64,000 nucleotides of DNA from Candidatus Woesearchaeota archaeon (lineage in GTDB: Archaea; Nanobdellota; Nanobdellia; Woesearchaeales; JABIAG01). The position numbers and the translations under genes are program-made. Below, piece by piece: positions 54,299-62,515 of this stretch. The notes below the pieces were generated by a model that had not been told where the DNA came from, did not search any database, and saw only the letters and a list, made by a program, of their open reading frames with translations. The stretch covers positions 1-64,000 of the forward strand of contig JABIAG010000002.1 of NCBI GenBank assembly GCA_018653365.1. The letters run 5' to 3'. How positions within the stretch are numbered: position 1 is the stretch's first letter; every line of letters begins with the position of its first letter.

Positions 54299-55762
54299 AC
54301 AAGCCTGGCGTAATTTTTCATCAAAAATATTCCCCATTTTTATGTAGTGGTTGCCCTCTTCTTCAGGTAGTGGAATTTCCATAATTAAATAATTAAGGGC
54401 ATCAATTCCTGATCTAATTGCTGCTTGGACATCCCTAGTTCTTCCCTGTCTTTGATAATATGCTGCCTTATCCATTGCTCTTTCTACTGTGGCAGCTAAG
54501 AACTCATGTAAAAAACTCTCTTCTATTTCACCTCCCTCTGTTATCACGTAATCAGCATATCTTTCGGCAGCCTCAACTTTTTCTTCCATTGTTTTGTAGA
54601 ATGGAACAAACCCGAGTATGTGAGCTGCTTCTGCAGCATATGTTGCGAGTCCTTTATCGGCAGTATCTAAAAACATAATTCCTCCCTCTTCTAATGCCAT
54701 TAGGTTGTCTGTGTGTGGGTCACGACTAACACATCTTCTTCCTTGTTCTATTGTATTGGCTAGTGTATCTGTGTGTTCAACAAGGCGTGCATCAAATTCT
54801 GCTGCATGTTTTCTTGCTTTTGTTAGATAATCATAGGGTGTAAAACTTTCTCTGGGAGTGTGTACGTTGGCTTTTGCTAGCTCTCTTAATGCATTGTCAT
54901 ATGTGTCTTCACTTAAGGCATTAGCTTTTATTAATTCAGTTAGCACTTCTCCTTCTGCAAATTCCATAACATAATATTGTCTATTTCCTGTTGTTAGTAA
55001 AATTATTTCTTGTGGGACTCTTACTATTCCTTCACTTATTCTTCTTACCTGGAGTTCTCGTTCAAATCCCTCTTCACTCTCTTTAACGGCGAGGGTTCCA
55101 ACCTCTCCCTGTCCCACTGTGCTTATTTTTGACATTGCGATTCGGTAGGTTGTGAATTGTCTTAGAAAAACCCCTTTTCTTATCATTTTTTCAACCATTG
55201 ATTGGAGTAGTGGTTGAGTGATATCGTTTCCAAGTTCTAATGTTCTGTAAATTCCAAGTAATGCTTGGAATGCCATCCAGTCTTCATTAGTTTCGTCTTC
55301 TGTCATAGCAACTAATCTTTTTATCATGCTTCTATCCTCTCTTAGAAAATAGTTTGTGTAGAGGAGTGCAGCATTTATTTTTCCCTGATTTATGGCCTCG
55401 TCTAATGTTCTTTCAGCTTTTCTGGGATCTGTTTCAAAATAGTGCAGTGCTAGTGCTTGGTATGTTTCTGGCCTGGCTTCGCCCTGTTCTTTTAGTCTTT
55501 CTAATACTTCTAGTGCCATTTCTTTGCTAAAACCTTCATCATCGTCATCGTACATTGTTAGTCGTAATTGTGCAGGAAATTCCATTCCTCTATCTCCCAA
55601 TAGGATTAGGTGATCAAGATCGTGTATTATTTCTTCACGTGTTGCGGAACCTCTTTCGATTTGTTCTTGTAATTCTGTAACTTTTTGTAGGCCTTCTTTA
55701 TTATGTTGTCGCATTCGAGATATTTCTCTTGCTGTTTCAGAATCAATTGGACTTTCATTCAT
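54287..55762 (-). CDS. Protein with helical repeats and an aminoglycoside-phosphotransferase-like kinase domain
   Basis: 491 residues. Residues about 60-200 form helix-turn-helix repeats like TPRs (RPETYQALALHYFETDPRKAERTL). Residues about 225-470 look like an APH/choline-kinase fold: MEFAEGEVLTELI is a hinge-like segment and RDPHTDNLMALEEGGIMFLDTADKG fits the catalytic H.D....N and metal-binding D, although Arg-Asp-Pro replaces the usual HGD start. No P-loop visible. Acidic overall. Substrate unknown. Confidence 0.55.
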   Translation of the reverse strand: MNESPIDSETAREISRMRQHNKEGLQKVTELQEQIERGSATREEIIHDLDHLILLGDRGMEFPAQLRLTMYDDDDEGFSKEMALEVLERLKEQGEARPETYQALALHYFETDPRKAERTLDEAINQGKINAALLYTNYFLREDRSMIKRLVAMTEDETNEDWMAFQALLGIYRTLELGNDITQPLLQSMVEKMIRKGVFLRQFTTYRIAMSKISTVGQGEVGTLAVKESEEGFERELQVRRISEGIVRVPQEIILLTTGNRQYYVMEFAEGEVLTELIKANALSEDTYDNALRELAKANVHTPRESFTPYDYLTKARKHAAEFDARLVEHTDTLANTIEQGRRCVSRDPHTDNLMALEEGGIMFLDTADKGLATYAAEAAHILGFVPFYKTMEEKVEAAERYADYVITEGGEIEESFLHEFLAATVERAMDKAAYYQRQGRTRDVQAAIRSGIDALNYLIMEIPLPEEEGNHYIKMGNIFDEKLRQACSGQ

Positions 55763-55882
55763 GCATTTGGTTAATTTCCTGGTTATTATAAAAATTTGTA
55801 TATACTTTAATGAATTTCACCACTCAAAGGTAACACATAACCAAAAACTTTAAATACTAATTATGCTTTACTGGTCTATAAT

Positions 55883-56893
55883 ATGAGACAAATGCTTGCT
55901 AAATACAGTGGTGCACTAAGAGATTCTTTTAATTATGCTAGACGTACTTCTGTTTCTGATGCTGGTAAAGACCTTAGTTCTTATGTTGGTCGTGTTGCAG
56001 GTGATGCTAGATCTTATGTTTCTGATGCACGGGATTCTATTGGTGAATTTTCTAATGGATTTTTTTCTAATGGATTTGTTAGCTCGATGAGACGTTTAAG
56101 TGGTAATCCTATGCAATCTTTGGCTTTTGCTGGTGGTTATGCTCAACGTATGCCTGAAGATAGACAACAAGAACTTGCTGGTCGTGGTTATGATGCTTTA
56201 AGAGCTCAACACGGTAAAGGTGCGGGTAAAGCACTTGAAAAACTTCAATCTCAACATAAAGATTTCACACTTATAGAATTACTTGTAGTAATTGCAATTA
56301 TAGCAATTCTTGCAGGTATGTTACTTCCTGCTTTGGCTGGTGCTAGAGAAAAAGCAAGATCTTCACAATGTATTAATAATTTGAAACAGCAAGGACTTGC
56401 TGCAACAATGTATGCTCAAGATTATGAAGGAATGTTCCCACAAGCTTCTGGAGCAGACCCTTATGTTACGCCTACAATTAGATTGCGAGCGGGTGCTACA
56501 GCAATTATGGGGGCTGGAAGACTTATTGATGGAAATTATGGTGTTGGGCCAGAACAATTTGAATGCCCTTCTAATTCTAATAAGTGGTTTAGGGGAGGAA
56601 AAGTGGTAAGTAATTGGGGGAGTTTAGCAACTGTTGATAATGCTTACATGTGGACTGGTATGCGAAATATCCGAAGGGATAGATCTCCAACTAGTTCTGT
56701 TTTGGCTTTTGATGCCAACGTTCTTGGTGGCGGAAGTGCAAGTAATGGTCATCCTGGTGGGGTTAATTTAGTTCGTGCAGATGGTGGAGCACAACGTGAG
56801 AACGATACTGCGGGAATTTCTCGTCCATTGACTAGTTCTAGTACTAATATGGCTGATGCTTCAGATCGTTTACAAACCCAATTTGGTCAATAG
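55883..56893 (+). CDS. Pseudopilin of PVC-bacterial type (FTLIELL, H-X9-DG) with a 127-residue leader
   Basis: 336 residues. Residues 128-155 are [20 protein letters not shown]..., the class III prepilin hydrophobic helix with Phe+1 and Glu+5, followed by [19 protein letters not shown] and [10 protein letters not shown], and near the C-terminus [14 protein letters not shown], the H-X9-DG motif. This combination is typical of pseudopilins in Lentisphaerae, Planctomycetes and Verrucomicrobia. Two oddities: the residue before Phe is Asp, not the Gly needed by known prepilin peptidases, and the part before it is 127 residues of Ala/Arg/Ser-rich sequence instead of a short leader. TATA-like CTTTAAATAC near 55853 is 30 bases before the ATG. 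Confidence 0.85.
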   Translation: MRQMLAKYSGALRDSFNYARRTSVSDAGKDLSSYVGRVAGDARSYVSDARDSIGEFSNGFFSNGFVSSMRRLSGNPMQSLAFAGGYAQRMPEDRQQELAGRGYDALRAQHGKGAGKALEKLQSQHKDFTLIELLVVIAIIAILAGMLLPALAGAREKARSSQCINNLKQQGLAATMYAQDYEGMFPQASGADPYVTPTIRLRAGATAIMGAGRLIDGNYGVGPEQFECPSNSNKWFRGGKVVSNWGSLATVDNAYMWTGMRNIRRDRSPTSSVLAFDANVLGGGSASNGHPGGVNLVRADGGAQRENDTAGISRPLTSSSTNMADASDRLQTQFGQ

Positions 56894-56937
56894 TTGGCTT
56901 TCTAAATAAAAACATTTAAATAGTTCTTTTCTGATAC

Positions 56938-56980
56938 GTTAAACATATTAACCTAATTTAACAGGTTAAACTTGTTTAAC
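56938..56980 (+). promoter_or_regulatory. Palindromic operator before the RHH-like gene
   Basis: GTTAAAC (56965-56971), two T, GTTTAAC (56974-56980) is a perfect inverted repeat ending one base before the ATG. Further copies of the half-site occur just upstream: GTTAAAC at 56938-56944, then TTAACC and TTTAAC forms. A TATA-like CATTTAAATAG near 56917 places the start of transcription at the first half-site. Probable binding site of the protein encoded next. Confidence 0.65.
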
Positions 56981-56981
56981 T

Positions 56982-57140
56982 ATGAAGTCAAATAAACTAA
57001 TTAAAAATCTTGATGAACAAACCTGGAATAAGTTTGTTGCTTTCTGTAAGCTAAAGAATGTTAAGGTAGCTCCTGAACTCGAAATCATAATAAATACGCA
57101 TTTAGATAAGAATCTAAAACAATTGTTCAATAAAAAATGA
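56982..57140 (+). CDS. Small ribbon-helix-helix-like DNA-binding protein
   Basis: 52 residues, basic. A short N-terminal strand (KLIKNL), helix DEQTWNKFVAFCKLKN, turn, and helix APELEIIINTHLDKNLKQLF match the size and pattern of RHH (CopG/MetJ-like) repressors seen in archaea and plasmids. Its stop overlaps the ATG of the surface-protein gene (ATGA), so the two are coupled. The palindromes in its leader suggest that it represses itself and that surface-protein gene. Confidence 0.6.
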   Translation: MKSNKLIKNLDEQTWNKFVAFCKLKNVKVAPELEIIINTHLDKNLKQLFNKK

Positions 57141-59689
57141 AAAATAGAATACTTGCATCACTAACCTTGGTTTTTGCACTTTTCGCAGTGTTTGCATTTT
57201 ATAATCAGGGGATTACGGGGTTTGTTGTTAATGTGGGGGCATGTAATTTTAATGCAGATAGTGTGGGAGAAACATACACTTTATCAGGAAACCTGGGAAC
57301 TTGCTCTGGGGAAAATGCAATTAATGTTTTAGCTAATAACATTATTGTTGATTGCAATGGTAATGAGATCATTGGAAATGGGGTGGCGGGGAGCGCAATG
57401 GGTATAAATGTGGGTGCTAGTCTGACGGGAATCACCCTCAAGAATTGCATAATTAAAGATTTTCTTTTTGGTATTTCAACTGCGGGTTCGGGGGTTTCTA
57501 TTGAAAACGTTCAGATTTATGATGATGATATGAGCTCTTGTTATACTGGAGGAAATCCCACTGAAGTTGGAGATCTTAATTACTGCGGTGCCGAAGCTGA
57601 TCTGCCGGTAACAGACAATGCTCCAACTATAACATCTTTAGATTTTCCTCCTGATGATGAAACTATTATTAATGTTCCTGTTGATTTTAATTTTACTGTT
57701 TGGGATGATTTTAATGTTTCTACCTGTGACTTGTGGTCGAACTTTAGCGGTACGTGGGAATTAAACTCTTCCATTGCTCCTGAGAATAATCACTCTGAAA
57801 CGTTTAATTTTACCCTATCGCCTTTGGATGGCGAATATATTTGGAATGTTAATTGTACTGATAATGCAACAACTCCTAATTCTGTTTGGTATGCTGCAGG
57901 TAATTATTCAGTAACTATCAACACAACTGATCCTCCTCCAACCATTACAGAATTAACTCATCCCTCTTCAACGTTTAGTGCGATTGCCGAACCTTTGGAT
58001 TTTAATTTCACTGTTCATGATAATTGGAATGTTTCAAATTGTTCTTTGTGGACAAATATTTCAACTGTTTGGGCTGAAACTGCGTTTAGAACTATTGGTA
58101 CTAATGTTTCTGCCACATATAATATTTCGTTGGTTGTTGGTGTGGGAGACTATATTTGGAATGTTAATTGTACTGATAATGCTTCTAATTCTTCGTGGTA
58201 TGTGTCTAATGCTTCAGTTGTTATTTCTGATCCTGCTCCAACATTAAGCTTATATTCTCCAAGTTCTGCTTCAACAGTTTCTGCAGTTCCTATGAATTTT
58301 ACGTTTAATGTTTCTGATAATTATAATGTTTCGAGTTGTTCTTTATTTGCTAATTTTAGTGGAGCTTGGAGTCAGAATGATTCTTTGGAAATTCAAAATA
58401 ACACTCAAGGTATTTACAACTTGACTCTTTCCCCGACTGATGGAATTTATTTGTGGGGTGTTAATTGTTCAGACAATGCATCTCAAACAACTTGGTCTGA
58501 TAATTATACTGTTACTGTCAATGCAGTGGATGATTATCCTACGGTGACTCTGGCTTCGCCAAGTAATGCAGCATCAATTACTGCATCGTCAACTACTTTG
58601 CAAATTACAACTTTGGATGATTATAATGTTACGGCTTGTACTTTGTGGACTAATTTTAATGGTTCTTGGGCAGCTAATGAAACCCTGAATGTTAGTGTTC
58701 CTGCTTCCACAACAACGTCATTTACTGTCTCTCCAGCATATGGTACTTATACTTGGAATGCTAATTGTACTGATAATGCTTCTCAGTCTTCTTGGGCAGC
58801 AGATAATTTCACATTTGCTTTACAACAAGCTACAACAACTAGTAATACTGGGGGAAGTAGTGGGGGGGGAAGCGATGACGATGATGAGGAAGAGGTTACT
58901 CCTGCTCTTGTCATTCCTGCTGTAGTTCCTGTTGAAGAAGAGGAAGAAGAAGTTGAAGAAGTCATTGAGGAAGTTGTTGAAGAAGAATTGTTTGCTCCGC
59001 CTGTTGAGGAAGAGGAAGCAGAAAAACAAGAATCAATATCAAATGCAAAAAGGTCAAAATCAGAGATAGTTGAGGTAGAGTGTGATCCTGCAGAGAGTAA
59101 TTGTGATGAATGGTTTGATAACTTAATAACAAAGATGGATCGTACTTTGGATAAGGTTGATTTGACAAAGAATGTGACTTTTGATAACGAAACTAATACT
59201 ACTAAAGTCGCGATTAGTATTGTTCCTGAAGAGGATCTTGAAGATTTCAGGTATTATCAAAGTATTCCGAAGTGTATGGCAATTTATGTTCACTTAGTTA
59301 AGTTTAAGAATACTGATTTCGAGGTATTAAAAGACGATCCTTTGATTGTTTGGAGTTTTGCAAATGTTCAAAAAGGTGAAGAATTAGATCTTGGTTTTGA
59401 GGTTATGGGTGACATTCCAGAGAATTGTTATGAATTCATTTCCGAACTTCTTTATGAAGAACAAGAAAAGTTTTCTGGTAAGCATATGTTTGGGTTGATC
59501 ACTGGTTTGTCAGTTCTTGGTTTGGTTGCTTTGGGTATTACGTATTCTTCTAAGTATTCACACCATTTAGTTGCTGCTAAGAATGTTGGAACTAAGTTCT
59601 TTAAGAAATCATCTAAGTCTGAGATAAAAGTACCTGCTAAGGTTGATAAAAAGATCGATATCATCAAAGAAAGGATGAAACAATTATAA
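57137..59689 (+). CDS. Surface protein with four Ig-like repeats and C-terminal membrane anchor
   Basis: 850 residues: signal peptide (1-25), a right-handed beta-helix-like region (about 35-145, with NNIIVDCNGNEIIG), four tandem repeats of about 100 residues starting near 162, 267, 364 and 467 (each P.T...SP, ..DN.NVS.C.LW.N..., .Y.W..NCTDNAS), many NxS/T sequons, a Gly-Ser/Asp-Glu linker (about 574-640), a folded domain, one membrane span (about 784-803) and a basic cytosolic tail. Each repeat has two cysteines that could pair. Likely S-layer or adhesin. Translationally coupled to the RHH-like gene. Confidence 0.75.
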   Translation: MKNRILASLTLVFALFAVFAFYNQGITGFVVNVGACNFNADSVGETYTLSGNLGTCSGENAINVLANNIIVDCNGNEIIGNGVAGSAMGINVGASLTGITLKNCIIKDFLFGISTAGSGVSIENVQIYDDDMSSCYTGGNPTEVGDLNYCGAEADLPVTDNAPTITSLDFPPDDETIINVPVDFNFTVWDDFNVSTCDLWSNFSGTWELNSSIAPENNHSETFNFTLSPLDGEYIWNVNCTDNATTPNSVWYAAGNYSVTINTTDPPPTITELTHPSSTFSAIAEPLDFNFTVHDNWNVSNCSLWTNISTVWAETAFRTIGTNVSATYNISLVVGVGDYIWNVNCTDNASNSSWYVSNASVVISDPAPTLSLYSPSSASTVSAVPMNFTFNVSDNYNVSSCSLFANFSGAWSQNDSLEIQNNTQGIYNLTLSPTDGIYLWGVNCSDNASQTTWSDNYTVTVNAVDDYPTVTLASPSNAASITASSTTLQITTLDDYNVTACTLWTNFNGSWAANETLNVSVPASTTTSFTVSPAYGTYTWNANCTDNASQSSWAADNFTFALQQATTTSNTGGSSGGGSDDDDEEEVTPALVIPAVVPVEEEEEEVEEVIEEVVEEELFAPPVEEEEAEKQESISNAKRSKSEIVEVECDPAESNCDEWFDNLITKMDRTLDKVDLTKNVTFDNETNTTKVAISIVPEEDLEDFRYYQSIPKCMAIYVHLVKFKNTDFEVLKDDPLIVWSFANVQKGEELDLGFEVMGDIPENCYEFISELLYEEQEKFSGKHMFGLITGLSVLGLVALGITYSSKYSHHLVAAKNVGTKFFKKSSKSEIKVPAKVDKKIDIIKERMKQL

Positions 59690-59761
59690 GCCCTTGAAGA
59701 GATTTGAACTCTCGATCTTCTGCTTACGAGGCAGATGCATTAGCCGCTATGCTACAAGGGC
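59689..59761 (-). tRNA. tRNA-Thr (CGT)
   Basis: Acceptor GCCCTTG/CAAGGGC, discriminator T; D-stem GCAT/ATGC; anticodon stem TCTGC/GCAGA with loop CTCGTAA (anticodon CGT); T-stem GAGAG/CTCTT with TTCAAAT. No intron. The discriminator U and G1-C72, C2-G71 are threonine identity features. Its last base overlaps the stop codon of the convergent surface-protein gene. Confidence 0.93.
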
Positions 59762-59784
59762 ACTAACTGTTCTACTTTCATAAA

Positions 59785-59794
59785 CTATAAAAAG
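59785..59794. promoter_or_regulatory. TATA box shared by tRNA-Thr(CGT) and the gene at 59815
   Basis: CTATAAAAAG lies 26 bases before the ATG at 59815 on the + strand and 28 bases before tRNA-Thr on the minus strand, where it reads CTTTTTATAG. No other TATA-like site serves either gene. Confidence 0.45.
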
Positions 59795-59814
59795 ATTTCC
59801 TCCTAGACTTAAGT

Positions 59815-60561
59815 ATGGCTTCTATTGGATTGTGGAAAAAGGCGGCAAACATTGAGGGGGTGGGTTTACTTTCAACTACTGGTGTTTATTCCAAGATTAA
59901 AGGGATGGGTTTGAAAACAGTTCAATGGATTAAGTTTTCGCCAAGTTCTAAAAAAGATATTCTAAATATGAAAAAGCGGTGTTCAGAATTCATAACTAAA
60001 CATACCCCCTGTTTGTTTATTTGGGAGCCAAGACACACTGGTGAGAAAGGTTATATTATTGATGTGAATGAAATAAGTCAAGTTGTTGAGTCATTAGCTA
60101 GTTTGCCTGTTTTGGCTTATTCTTATTTGATCACTACACAAATATCTAATCCTAAAAAGGGATTCATTGGAAGTGTAATCTCTGATGGTAAAGGGAAGTT
60201 GTATTGCGAAACTTATCATGAACCAGGAATTTGTAGTCATCGTGTGTTAAGTCAGTCAAAAATAGATGAGAATAAATCAAGTTTTTTTGGTAGATTCTCA
60301 ACAGTAAATTTCGACCTATTTAATTTGGAAGGAAGTGTTTTATCTTCTGCTAATGTGAGAACTATATTGAATAATTATTCTGGTATGAAGGGCTATTTTG
60401 AGTTTGTTTACGGTGTCCATCTGGGAAATTGGGAGTTGTGTACAACTGGTTTTGAGAATTTGGGTTTTATCACCTTTCCCGAACACGTTGTAAGCGCAGC
60501 TTTAAGTAGTACAGGAAACCGTTGGCGTGCTGAAACATTAAGACATTATTCTGATTTCTGA
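59815..60561 (+). CDS. Hypothetical protein
   Basis: 248 residues, soluble, with HTGEKGYIIDVNEIS and YHEPGICSHRV segments. The size and composition are those of an enzyme but I do not recognise the family. Leaderless start predicted from the TATA box at 59785-59794. The last 11 bases and what follows are part of the duplicated block at 60551-60616. Confidence 0.6.
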   Translation: MASIGLWKKAANIEGVGLLSTTGVYSKIKGMGLKTVQWIKFSPSSKKDILNMKKRCSEFITKHTPCLFIWEPRHTGEKGYIIDVNEISQVVESLASLPVLAYSYLITTQISNPKKGFIGSVISDGKGKLYCETYHEPGICSHRVLSQSKIDENKSSFFGRFSTVNFDLFNLEGSVLSSANVRTILNNYSGMKGYFEFVYGVHLGNWELCTTGFENLGFITFPEHVVSAALSSTGNRWRAETLRHYSDF

Positions 60562-60616
60562 CAAGGTGAACGTTAGAGAGCTTTTTCAGAAATCTCTGAT
60601 TTCTGACAGAGTGAAC
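60551..60616. repeat. Duplicated sequence at a convergent gene junction
   Basis: CTGATTTCTGACAAGGTGAAC at 60551-60571 recurs at 60596-60616 with two mismatches. The 24-base insert contains GTTAGAGAG and an inverted copy of part of the repeat (TCAGAAAT against ATTTCTGA). The first copy ends the + strand gene, the second codes for the end of the minus-strand zinc-ribbon gene. Confidence 0.8.
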
Positions 60617-60701
60617 AAATAGCTTTTCCTTTAACAATCGTACCTTTGATTTTATTTAAGAATGTTTTTTCTATTTTTTTATTACATTTACTGCATTTCA
60701 T
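60573..60701 (-). CDS. Very small zinc-ribbon protein
   Basis: 42 residues, MKCSKCNKKIEKTFLNKIKG then ...KAICSLCQKS: two CxxC pairs about 22 residues apart, as in rubredoxin-like or RNA polymerase-type zinc ribbons. TATA-like TTTTATATATC near 60731 on the minus strand is 30 bases before the ATG, so the gene is well supported despite its size. The last seven or so codons come from the duplicated block at 60551-60616. Confidence 0.65.
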   Translation of the reverse strand: MKCSKCNKKIEKTFLNKIKGTIVKGKAICSLCQKSEISEKAL

Positions 60702-60817
60702 ATTCTGTATAAATCTGGTTTGATATATAAAACTTACTCATAACAAAAACAATATTTTTGAACTTATCTGCAATAAGTACCAAAAAATATATAAGGCAAT
60801 TAATCCATTTTTTACTT

Positions 60818-61393
60818 ATGCCCGATCCAGACGTAGTTGCAGATATAAAAGTAGTTTATCAAGATCCTTTTCATTTTAAGAATTTGTACAAGCTTATTTT
60901 CCGTTTCTTATTGGATCATGGTTATTTGGATAAAAAGGTTTCTCCTGACACTAAAATGGAAATTTTGTATTCTGAACAGGTAAGATCTGGCGATGTGAAA
61001 GAGTATCATATTTGGTGGAGAACTAAGAAACAACCTAAAAATAGTTATTTTTTGTATAAGATTGATATTGATTATCTTGGATTGGGTGTTAAGAATACTG
61101 AGGTTTTACAAGGGGATAAAAAGCATAAAATGCAAATTGGCGAGATTACTATTCTGCTTAAGGGCACTTTAATGTTAGAAGCAAATGATTCTAAAGGTAA
61201 GTGGGAAACTGGTTTTTTAAGGTATTTTCGTAATTGGTTTAGAAATAAGTGGTATCATGCTAAGATTGAACAACATGAAGATGAATTGTATGAAGATGTT
61301 TACAAATTACAATCTTTTATTAAGGAATATCTTGAACTTAAACAGTTTGGTGTTTCTCCTGAGATTTTCTTTAAGAGAAAGGGTTTCGAATAA
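60818..61393 (+). CDS. Hypothetical soluble protein
   Basis: 191 residues, rich in aromatic and charged residues (FRNWFRNKWYHAKIEQHEDELYEDVYKL). An earlier in-frame ATG at 60758 exists, but the TATA-like AATATATAAGG near 60790 is 28 bases before the ATG at 60818. No family recognised. It ends just before tRNA-Thr(TGT). Confidence 0.6.
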   Translation: MPDPDVVADIKVVYQDPFHFKNLYKLIFRFLLDHGYLDKKVSPDTKMEILYSEQVRSGDVKEYHIWWRTKKQPKNSYFLYKIDIDYLGLGVKNTEVLQGDKKHKMQIGEITILLKGTLMLEANDSKGKWETGFLRYFRNWFRNKWYHAKIEQHEDELYEDVYKLQSFIKEYLELKQFGVSPEIFFKRKGFE

Positions 61394-61430
61394 TAACTTT
61401 TATAAAGTAATTATCTCTCCCCGTTATTGT

Positions 61431-61516
61431 GCCCCCGTAGCATAGTAGCTATTGCGTTTGACTTGTACGTTTTCAAGGATATCAAAAGGTCGTGAGTGCA
61501 ACTCTCACCGGGGGCC
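61431..61516 (+). tRNA. tRNA-Thr (TGT) with a 13-nt intron
   Basis: Acceptor GCCCCCG/CGGGGGC, discriminator C (unusual). D-arm GCATAGTAGCTATTGC is nearly that of tRNA-Thr(CGT). Anticodon stem TTTGA/TCAAA. The loop is CTTGTA, an intron CGTTTTCAAGGAT (61468-61480), then A; after splicing it is CTTGTAA, matching CTCGTAA of the other tRNA-Thr. CTTG pairs with CAAG as a bulge-helix-loop. T-stem GTGAG/CTCAC with an atypical loop TGCAACT. TATA-like TTTTATAAAG near 61403 is 28 bases before the start. Confidence 0.85.
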
Positions 61517-61576
61517 TTATTATAACTTGTTTTCAAGTTATGATATTCAAAAATCAGAGATTTTTGTTTTATTATC

Positions 61577-62470
61577 ATGAAACCTTTTTGTTTAGCGCCA
61601 ATGGCGGGAATTAATTCAACGGCTTTTAGACTTCTTTGTAAAGAGAACGGTGCAGATATAATCTATACTCAAATGTATGATGTTAACTTATTATGCACTA
61701 AGACAAAAGAAGAAGTTAAAAAATTGCTTAATATTAAAAAGGAAGAACATCCTGTTGTGATCCAATTAATTGGATCTAACCTGAAAAAGTTTCGACAAAC
61801 AATTCCGTTGGTGGAAGGTCTTGCAGAAGAGATTAATATTAATGTGGGCTGTATAGAAAAAAGGTATTTAGAACACGATTGTGGTGCAGCTTTGTTAAAA
61901 GATCCTGAAGAGTTGGGATATCTTGTTAAAAGAATTGTTGCATGTACTAAAAAACCAATCAGCGTAAAAATCAGAATTGGGTGGGATGGACAATCTCTTA
62001 ATGCAGTAAAAGTTTGTAATATTCTTGAAGATAATGGGGTTAAAAAGATCATTATTCATGGAAGAACGGCAATGCAGAAGTATGCGGGAAAATCTAATTG
62101 GACTATTATGAAACAGGTTAAAGAAAAATCATCCATTCCAATTATCGCTAATGGTGATGTTAAATCTTACCAGGATGGTCTGGACCTGTTAGAACGTACT
62201 GGTTGTGATGAGGTTATGGTGGGACGAGAAGCTAAATATGCGCCCTGGATTTTTAGTAACAAGCAACTAACAAAAGATGACATTATTAAACAAATCCTGA
62301 GATATATTGAACTTTACGAAACGTATGAAAATAGATGTTCCGTTAGTGAAGTTTACGATCAAGTTTTCAGAATGACGAGAGATATTGAAACTACAATAAA
62401 TAAAAGGGATGTTAAAGAATGCGCTTCCATTGCCGAGATCAAACAGTTTATTTCGGGGCTGAATTCTTAG
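61577..62470 (+). CDS. tRNA-dihydrouridine synthase (Dus)
   Basis: 297 residues. LAPMAGINSTAFRLLCKENGAD is the FMN-binding start; NINVGCIEKRYLEHDCGAALL carries the catalytic Cys region (NVGC in place of the usual NLGCP); KIRIGWDG, IIHGRTAMQKYAGKSNW and IIANGDVKSYQDG follow the TIM-barrel order and VMVGREAKYAPWIF ends it. The C-terminal helical tRNA-binding domain is short. It reduces uridines in tRNA. It lies just downstream of tRNA-Thr(TGT), with TTATTATAAC between. Confidence 0.9.
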   Translation: MKPFCLAPMAGINSTAFRLLCKENGADIIYTQMYDVNLLCTKTKEEVKKLLNIKKEEHPVVIQLIGSNLKKFRQTIPLVEGLAEEININVGCIEKRYLEHDCGAALLKDPEELGYLVKRIVACTKKPISVKIRIGWDGQSLNAVKVCNILEDNGVKKIIIHGRTAMQKYAGKSNWTIMKQVKEKSSIPIIANGDVKSYQDGLDLLERTGCDEVMVGREAKYAPWIFSNKQLTKDDIIKQILRYIELYETYENRCSVSEVYDQVFRMTRDIETTINKRDVKECASIAEIKQFISGLNS

Positions 62471-62515
62471 TGAAAAACAGAAAACAATTTAAATGGTTTA
62501 GTTATTGTTGGTTAA

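Noticed and set aside
61431-61516. Reading this tRNA as tRNA-Tyr(GTA) or tRNA-Val(TAC)
   Set aside because: Neither leaves T33 and a five-pair anticodon stem; the D-arm and spliced loop match tRNA-Thr(CGT).
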